This document shows positions 60,387 to 64,000 of a stretch of DNA of 64,000 bases, piece by piece. Each line of letters begins with the position of its first letter. Within the stretch, counting starts at the first letter, position 1. The translations under genes were made by a program, and so were the position numbers. The notes beneath the pieces are model-generated. The model had not been told where the DNA came from. It saw nothing but the letters and a program-made list of their open reading frames with translations, and made no database searches. This DNA is from Bacteroidia bacterium (GTDB lineage Bacteria > Bacteroidota > Bacteroidia > B-17B0 > Aurantibacillaceae), in assembly GCA_016787785.1 (NCBI GenBank), contig JAEUTO010000006.1, positions 434,001 to 498,000 of the forward strand, in the 5' to 3' direction.

Positions 60387-60408
60387 ATTTTTAATTAAAT
60401 ACTTAAGA

Positions 60409-61422
60409 ATGAAGGTGAAAACATTAGGTCAATTTATAATCGAAAAACAAAACGATTTTCCGTTCGCTAAAGGCGAATTATCACGTTTATTGCGCGACAT
60501 AGGCATTGCCGCCAAAATTGTTAACCGCGAGGTAAATAAAGCCGGCTTAGTTGAAATTTTAGGAGAAACAGGTGAAACTAATATCCAGGGCGAACGCGTA
60601 AAAAAACTGGATGTATTTGCTAATGACCAGTTTATTGCGGCTTTAAAGGCTGGTGGCGAAGTTTGTGCCATTGCAAGCGAGGAAAATGACGAAATTATAC
60701 CTATTGATTCGGAGATCTCAAAGAACGCCAAATACGTAGTGGCTATGGACCCATTAGATGGATCCTCAAATATTGATGTGAATGTATCAGTTGGTACTAT
60801 CTTTTCTATTTACCGTCGCACTACGTTAAGCGGCCCGGGAACTATTGAAGATTTTATGCAACGCGGTACAGAGCAGGTGGCCGCAGGTTATATTATTTAT
60901 GGCTCAAGCTGCATGTTGGTTTATACTACCGGTAAAGGTGTTTATGGTTTTACCTTAGATCCAAGTATTGGCGAGTTTTGTTTATCGCATCCTTTAATGC
61001 AAACTAAAACTGCCGGAAATGTTTACTCTGTTAACGAAGGAAATTATTTACACTTTCCTGAGGGTGTAAAAAAATATATTAAATATTGTCAGGAAGAAGA
61101 CAAAGCAACTAACCGCCCATATTCTTCGCGTTATATTGGTTCTGGCGTTGCAGATATTCATCGTAACTTAATTGTTGGCGGTGTATATATTTATCCAACT
61201 ACAACAAAATCACCTAACGGTAAATTACGTTTATTGTACGAGTGTAATCCTTTAGCTTTTATTATTGAACAGGCGGGAGGTAAAGCTACTACAGGTTACA
61301 AACGTATTATGGAAGTGCCAATTACAGAATTGCACCAGCGTACGCCTTTAATTTTAGGCAGTTCAGATATGGTGGATAAGGTAATGGAGTTTATGACCAA
61401 ATACGCTGAGGTAAAAGCTTAA
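60409..61422 (+). CDS. fbp: Fructose-1,6-bisphosphatase, class I
   Basis: Hydrolyses fructose-1,6-bisphosphate in gluconeogenesis. The 337 residues show the class I metal site [22 protein letters not shown], the N-terminal [10 protein letters not shown], and the substrate region [23 protein letters not shown] and [21 protein letters not shown]. All expected ligands are present. It has its own promoter-like box and shares one base with the next gene (stop TAA and start ATG overlap), so fbp, the glycosyltransferase and the membrane protein form a transcript. Confidence 0.96.
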   Translation: MKVKTLGQFIIEKQNDFPFAKGELSRLLRDIGIAAKIVNREVNKAGLVEILGETGETNIQGERVKKLDVFANDQFIAALKAGGEVCAIASEENDEIIPIDSEISKNAKYVVAMDPLDGSSNIDVNVSVGTIFSIYRRTTLSGPGTIEDFMQRGTEQVAAGYIIYGSSCMLVYTTGKGVYGFTLDPSIGEFCLSHPLMQTKTAGNVYSVNEGNYLHFPEGVKKYIKYCQEEDKATNRPYSSRYIGSGVADIHRNLIVGGVYIYPTTTKSPNGKLRLLYECNPLAFIIEQAGGKATTGYKRIMEVPITELHQRTPLILGSSDMVDKVMEFMTKYAEVKA

Positions 61423-62393
61423 TGAGTTCAAACTGTCAAATATCAGTAATTATTCCTCTTAAAGATGAAGAGGAATCGTTACCGGAATTGCACGATTGGA
61501 TCGTAAAAACCATGACGGAGAATAATTTTTCTTACGAAATAGTTTTTATTGACGATGGTAGCAAAGATAATTCATGGCAGGTAATTGAAAATTTATCAAA
61601 GAAGAATTCAAACGTAAAAGCAATAAAATTCCGCAGAAATTACGGTAAGTCACCGGCCCTGCATTTGGGCTTTGAAGCGGCGCAGGGCGATGTGGTAATT
61701 ACCATGGATGCCGACCTTCAGGATAGTCCGGATGAGATACCCGAACTTTATAAAATGATAACGGTTGACGGTTTTGACCTTGTGAGCGGCTGGAAACAAA
61801 AACGTTATGACAATGCTTTTACAAAAAACCTGCCTTCTAAATTATATAACTGGACCAACCGTAAAATAAGCGGCATTAAATTGCACGATATGAATTGCGG
61901 TTTAAAAGCCTATAAAAAAAAGGTAGTAAAAAGTATTGAAGTGTATGGCGAGATGCACCGCTTCATTCCTGTAATGGCAAAGGCTGCGGGTTTTGGCAAT
62001 ATTGGCGAAAAAGTTGTGCAACACAAAGCTCGTAAATATGGTGTAAGCAAATTTGGTTGGGATCGTTTTATAAATGGTTTTTTAGATCTGTTAACGATCA
62101 CCTTTACTTCGAAATTCGGCAAACGTCCTATGCATTTTTTTGGTTTAGTGGGCACATTATTATTTTTAGTTGGTTTTGCTTTTGCATTTTATTTGGGAGC
62201 CTATAAACTTTATTGCGCTTATACACACCATGCAGCGAGATTGATCACTGAGCGCCCGTCGTTCTATATTTCATTAACGTGTATGATCATAGGCAGTATG
62301 ATGTTCTTAGCCGGTTTTATTGGCGAATTAATTTTGCGCAACAGCCCGGTTAGAAATAACTATCTTGTAGATGAGAAATTAAATCTAAAATGA
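61422..62393 (+). CDS. Family 2 glycosyltransferase with two C-terminal membrane segments (DPM1/GtrB-like)
   Basis: A 323-residue GT2 enzyme: ISVIIPLKDEEESLPEL, IDDGSKDNSW, MDADLQDSPDEIPELY (the DxD-type metal site) and SGWKQKRYD. Two membrane helices near the C-terminus (GLVGTLLFLVGFAFAFYLGAYK, ISLTCMIIGSMMFLAGFIGELIL) match the GtrB/DPM1 group, which transfers glucose or mannose to a polyprenyl phosphate. It overlaps fbp by one base and the next gene by four, so the three are translationally coupled. Confidence 0.9.
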   Translation: MSSNCQISVIIPLKDEEESLPELHDWIVKTMTENNFSYEIVFIDDGSKDNSWQVIENLSKKNSNVKAIKFRRNYGKSPALHLGFEAAQGDVVITMDADLQDSPDEIPELYKMITVDGFDLVSGWKQKRYDNAFTKNLPSKLYNWTNRKISGIKLHDMNCGLKAYKKKVVKSIEVYGEMHRFIPVMAKAAGFGNIGEKVVQHKARKYGVSKFGWDRFINGFLDLLTITFTSKFGKRPMHFFGLVGTLLFLVGFAFAFYLGAYKLYCAYTHHAARLITERPSFYISLTCMIIGSMMFLAGFIGELILRNSPVRNNYLVDEKLNLK

Positions 62394-62989
62394 AGGAAGA
62401 GGGAAAAAAGCGACCACCACGTATCCCTTTAACTCCTGAGGAAGTAGCAGAATTAGTTGAGATCAAAAAGATCCGCGCCTTCAACAAAGTTCAACGTTTC
62501 AAAAGATCATTCACTTATAAATTCTTAAACTGTTTTAATGTATTTTGTTTTTTCGTTTTCTGCGAATTAATTATTTCTTTTTATGGCCCTTGTCATTACC
62601 AAACACACTATTCAAAAAATGTGCTGGTAACCTTTGGTGATAAAAAAAATGAAGCCGGTAAACGTAAGATCTCTGACATCGTGTTAATTGATGTACACGA
62701 CAAAAACTATAAACTGATCGTAAATGAATTTATTGAAACACCCACAAAATACACAACCTTTAAAGTAGGGAAGGATTATTTGCTTCAACGTGAAATTAAA
62801 GCTTATATAAATACGTCTGATGATTATTATAGGATCCAGGATGCCAGTCCTATCTTGTTCTTGTCGGTTTTTTTAGGGATCTTTTCGCTGATCTTTTTTT
62901 CGTACAACTTAAATCAAAACTTTCATTCCTTAGGAGCCATCTCTATTATTAATGCCATTACACTGTTGGCCTTTCTTGGTATCTCGTAA
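62390..62989 (+). CDS. Membrane protein coupled to the glycosyltransferase, unrecognised
   Basis: A 199-residue protein with a cytoplasmic Pro/Arg-rich start (KKRPPRIPLTPEEVAELVEIKK), one membrane segment at about 46-66 (FLNCFNVFCFFVFCELIISFY), an extracytoplasmic beta domain (NVLVTFGDKK, DIVLIDVHDKNYKLIVNEFIE) and two more segments at about 153-199. It overlaps the glycosyltransferase by 4 bases (ATGA). A role in the same lipid-linked glycan process is plausible from coupling only. Confidence 0.75.
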   Translation: MKEEGKKRPPRIPLTPEEVAELVEIKKIRAFNKVQRFKRSFTYKFLNCFNVFCFFVFCELIISFYGPCHYQTHYSKNVLVTFGDKKNEAGKRKISDIVLIDVHDKNYKLIVNEFIETPTKYTTFKVGKDYLLQREIKAYINTSDDYYRIQDASPILFLSVFLGIFSLIFFSYNLNQNFHSLGAISIINAITLLAFLGIS

Positions 62990-62995
62990 TAAAAA

Positions 62996-63195
62996 AAACA
63001 TAGCCACATAGGAAAGAGGTAAAACTTTACACCTAAGAGTTTACAAAGTCTCTTCGTCTTTGACGAAGAGATCCTATGTTTTCTTTATAAATTTTTAGAA
63101 ATTCCTCCTCCGCCCATTTGTTTTTCTGGACTCCATTTTGCTTCGCAAAACTTCCAAAATAGGACAAGCTATGCGCCTATGTGTTTAATTTTTTA
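62996..63195. repeat. Composite intergenic element with TCTCTTCGTC hairpin plus CCTCCTCCG repeat
   Basis: The left half (62996-63100) begins ACATAGCCACATAGG and holds the perfect hairpin TCTCTTCGTC (63049-63058), loop TTT, GACGAAGAGA (63062-63071), homologous to 59240-59262. The right half (63107-63187) is the repeat of 531-602, with TTTTGCTTCGCAAAA. The right end CTATGTGTTTAATTTTTTA includes the stop codon of the minus-strand gene at 63193, as at 59184-59338. It lies between convergent genes. Confidence 0.8.
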
Positions 63196-63813
63196 TTCTA
63201 GGAGATCAGAGCTATACATATCGCCGGGCGAGATCATATTCTCATCCATCGGAATATTCTTACCATAACGTTCTTCTAATTTCTTTTTTACTGCCGGATG
63301 CGTTAGATCAAATGCTTTTAAAGGTTTTAAAGCGCCTATATTTATGCCGAGCGTTTTGTTATAGAGTTTCCAGACATATTCAGAGCAATACATTTCTTTA
63401 TCATCCCAGCTAAAACCAAGGTCGTAGTGCAACCCTAATTTCGATTTGGCGTCCGATAACATTTTAATGATTGCCTCAGGTGTTAAAAGCGATTGATCTT
63501 TTAATCTTCTTATTTCGTAAGTACCATCGGCGCTCATGCTTGTAAAACCTTCCAGTGAGCTTCTCATAACGGGTTCTACGGCATGGTAAACATATTCTTT
63601 ACCATCTTCAAAAAAGATAACACCAACGTGCGTGTATTTTGATTTGGTTGCTAACTGAATAGCCTTTCCCTGGCCGGAAGGATTAACGATAAAAATAATG
63701 TCGCCATTCTTATGTGGTTTACCTGCTTTGTTTTTTTCTATTGTATGAAAAGCCGTAAAGCCAAATACAAAAAAAGAAATAATAAGGGTGGAGAGTAAAA
63801 TGATCTTGCGCAT
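63193..63813 (-). CDS. YiiX/YebB-like NlpC/P60-superfamily cysteine hydrolase, exported
   Basis: A 206-residue protein with an N-terminal signal or anchor (IILLSTLIISFFVFGFTAF). The permuted papain-like pattern is visible: HKNGDIIFIVNPSG, YTHVGVIFFEDGKEYVYHAVEP with the catalytic His, and YCSEYVWKLYNKTLG with the nucleophile Cys. Related proteins are thought to act on amides or lipids at the envelope; the substrate is unproven. It is monocistronic, with a repeat element at its 3' end. Confidence 0.88.
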   Translation of the reverse strand: MRKIILLSTLIISFFVFGFTAFHTIEKNKAGKPHKNGDIIFIVNPSGQGKAIQLATKSKYTHVGVIFFEDGKEYVYHAVEPVMRSSLEGFTSMSADGTYEIRRLKDQSLLTPEAIIKMLSDAKSKLGLHYDLGFSWDDKEMYCSEYVWKLYNKTLGINIGALKPLKAFDLTHPAVKKKLEERYGKNIPMDENMISPGDMYSSDLLE

Positions 63814-63885
63814 GATGGGATTTTTAAATAAAACGTTTGAAAAACGAGAAAGTTACAGGAGTTAACAAACTTTAATAAATGGAAG

Positions 63886-63939
63886 ATGTAAGAGGTAAAG
63901 TGGAAAGGCAAAATACATTTTCCATTTTCCCTTTTACAT
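63886..63939. repeat. Long imperfect hairpin at the right edge
   Basis: Two 21-base arms at 63886-63906 (ATGTAAGAGGTAAAG...) and 63919-63939 (...CCCTTTTACAT) pair with one mismatch and two G-T pairs; the loop is 12 bases. It is directly downstream of the stop of the truncated minus-strand gene and could be its terminator or a dispersed element. Confidence 0.65.
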
Positions 63940-63944
63940 TTAAT

Positions 63945-63998
63945 TTAGCTACTCAATATCTCTATCAACTCCTCAAGATCTTTATTTAATTTTTGGTG
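63945..63998 (-). CDS. C-terminal end of a truncated minus-strand gene
   Basis: The frame enters from the right edge, reads HQKLNKDLEELIEILSS and stops with TAA; the other two minus-strand frames stop within this segment. The 17 visible residues form an amphipathic helix such as ends many small regulators. Too little is present to name it. Confidence 0.4.
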   Translation of the reverse strand, partial: HQKLNKDLEELIEILSS

Positions 63999-64000
63999 AT

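Noticed and set aside
1-64000. rRNA, tRNA, insertion sequences, phage genes, CRISPR arrays
   Set aside because: I looked for tRNA-like cloverleaf arms, transposase motifs and regular repeat-spacer structure and found none.

Overview
The window is a chromosomal segment of a low-G+C Bacteroidota bacterium. The evidence is convergent: a GldC gliding protein, three secreted proteins whose C-termini look like type IX secretion (T9SS) type A sorting domains, promoter-like boxes of the Bacteroidota TAnnTTTG type, almost no Shine-Dalgarno sequences, and family choices typical of the phylum (folK-deoxynucleoside kinase fusion, rsfS-ftsH beside birA, TPR-SpoIIE phosphatases). I would place it near the Flavobacteriia/Cytophagia-like lineages but cannot name a genus. 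I see no rRNA, tRNA, transposase, integrase, phage gene or CRISPR array.

Layout. 1-5.8 kb: truncated rsmD, gldC, an OmpA-like envelope protein, the folK-dNK fusion and divergent sppA. 5.9-11.1 kb: one 1740-residue regulator with TPRs, six tandem GAF domains and a SpoIIE/PP2C phosphatase. 11.1-17.1 kb: repeat-rich DNA around a TPM-domain membrane protein, an unlisted 55-residue ORF and an M1 aminopeptidase-like protein. 17.1-25 kb: DUF6702-like protein, M23/LysM endopeptidase, a minus-strand cluster (pyrD, lipoprotein, HMG-CoA lyase, LRR protein), an abundant-looking small lipoprotein and a DUF2779 nuclease-like protein. 25-32.8 kb: ettA, a tandem universal stress protein, a secreted protein with a possible LecA-like domain, a thioesterase, a membrane-bound TPR-SpoIIE phosphatase and trxB. 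32.8-39.4 kb: a very large TraB/GumN protein, an orphan MoxR ATPase, a helical protein and fumarylacetoacetase. 39.4-53.3 kb: C10 protease with T9SS tail, zinc-ribbon protein, ribBA, a CoA-pyrophosphatase-like Nudix protein, WG-repeat protein, serC, small membrane proteins, a lipoprotein and two T9SS cargo proteins. 53.4-64 kb: ftsH-rsfS divergent from birA, a nucleotide-sugar-epimerase-like protein, ferredoxin, GNAT, fbp with a glycosyltransferase and membrane protein, a YiiX-like hydrolase and the tail of a last gene.

How it works together. Most genes are housekeeping (folate, pyrimidine, riboflavin, serine, biotin, gluconeogenesis, redox, proteostasis), mixed with envelope and secretion functions. 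Two SpoIIE-type phosphatases with paralogous catalytic domains, one cytoplasmic with six GAF sensors and one membrane-anchored with TPRs, suggest partner-switching style signalling, but no anti-sigma kinase or antagonist is encoded here.

The least ordinary content lies between genes. Several families of structured, modular intergenic repeats occur, mostly where two genes converge. The largest (about 350-670 bp copies at 11.1, 13.8 and 42.2 kb) is built from exchangeable hairpin cassettes, and paired arms differ between copies by compensating base changes. A second family at 59.2 and 63.0 kb shows the same kind of covariation. This is the best candidate for an undescribed system in the window, although Bacteroidota genomes are known to carry intergenic repeats and novelty would need a search.
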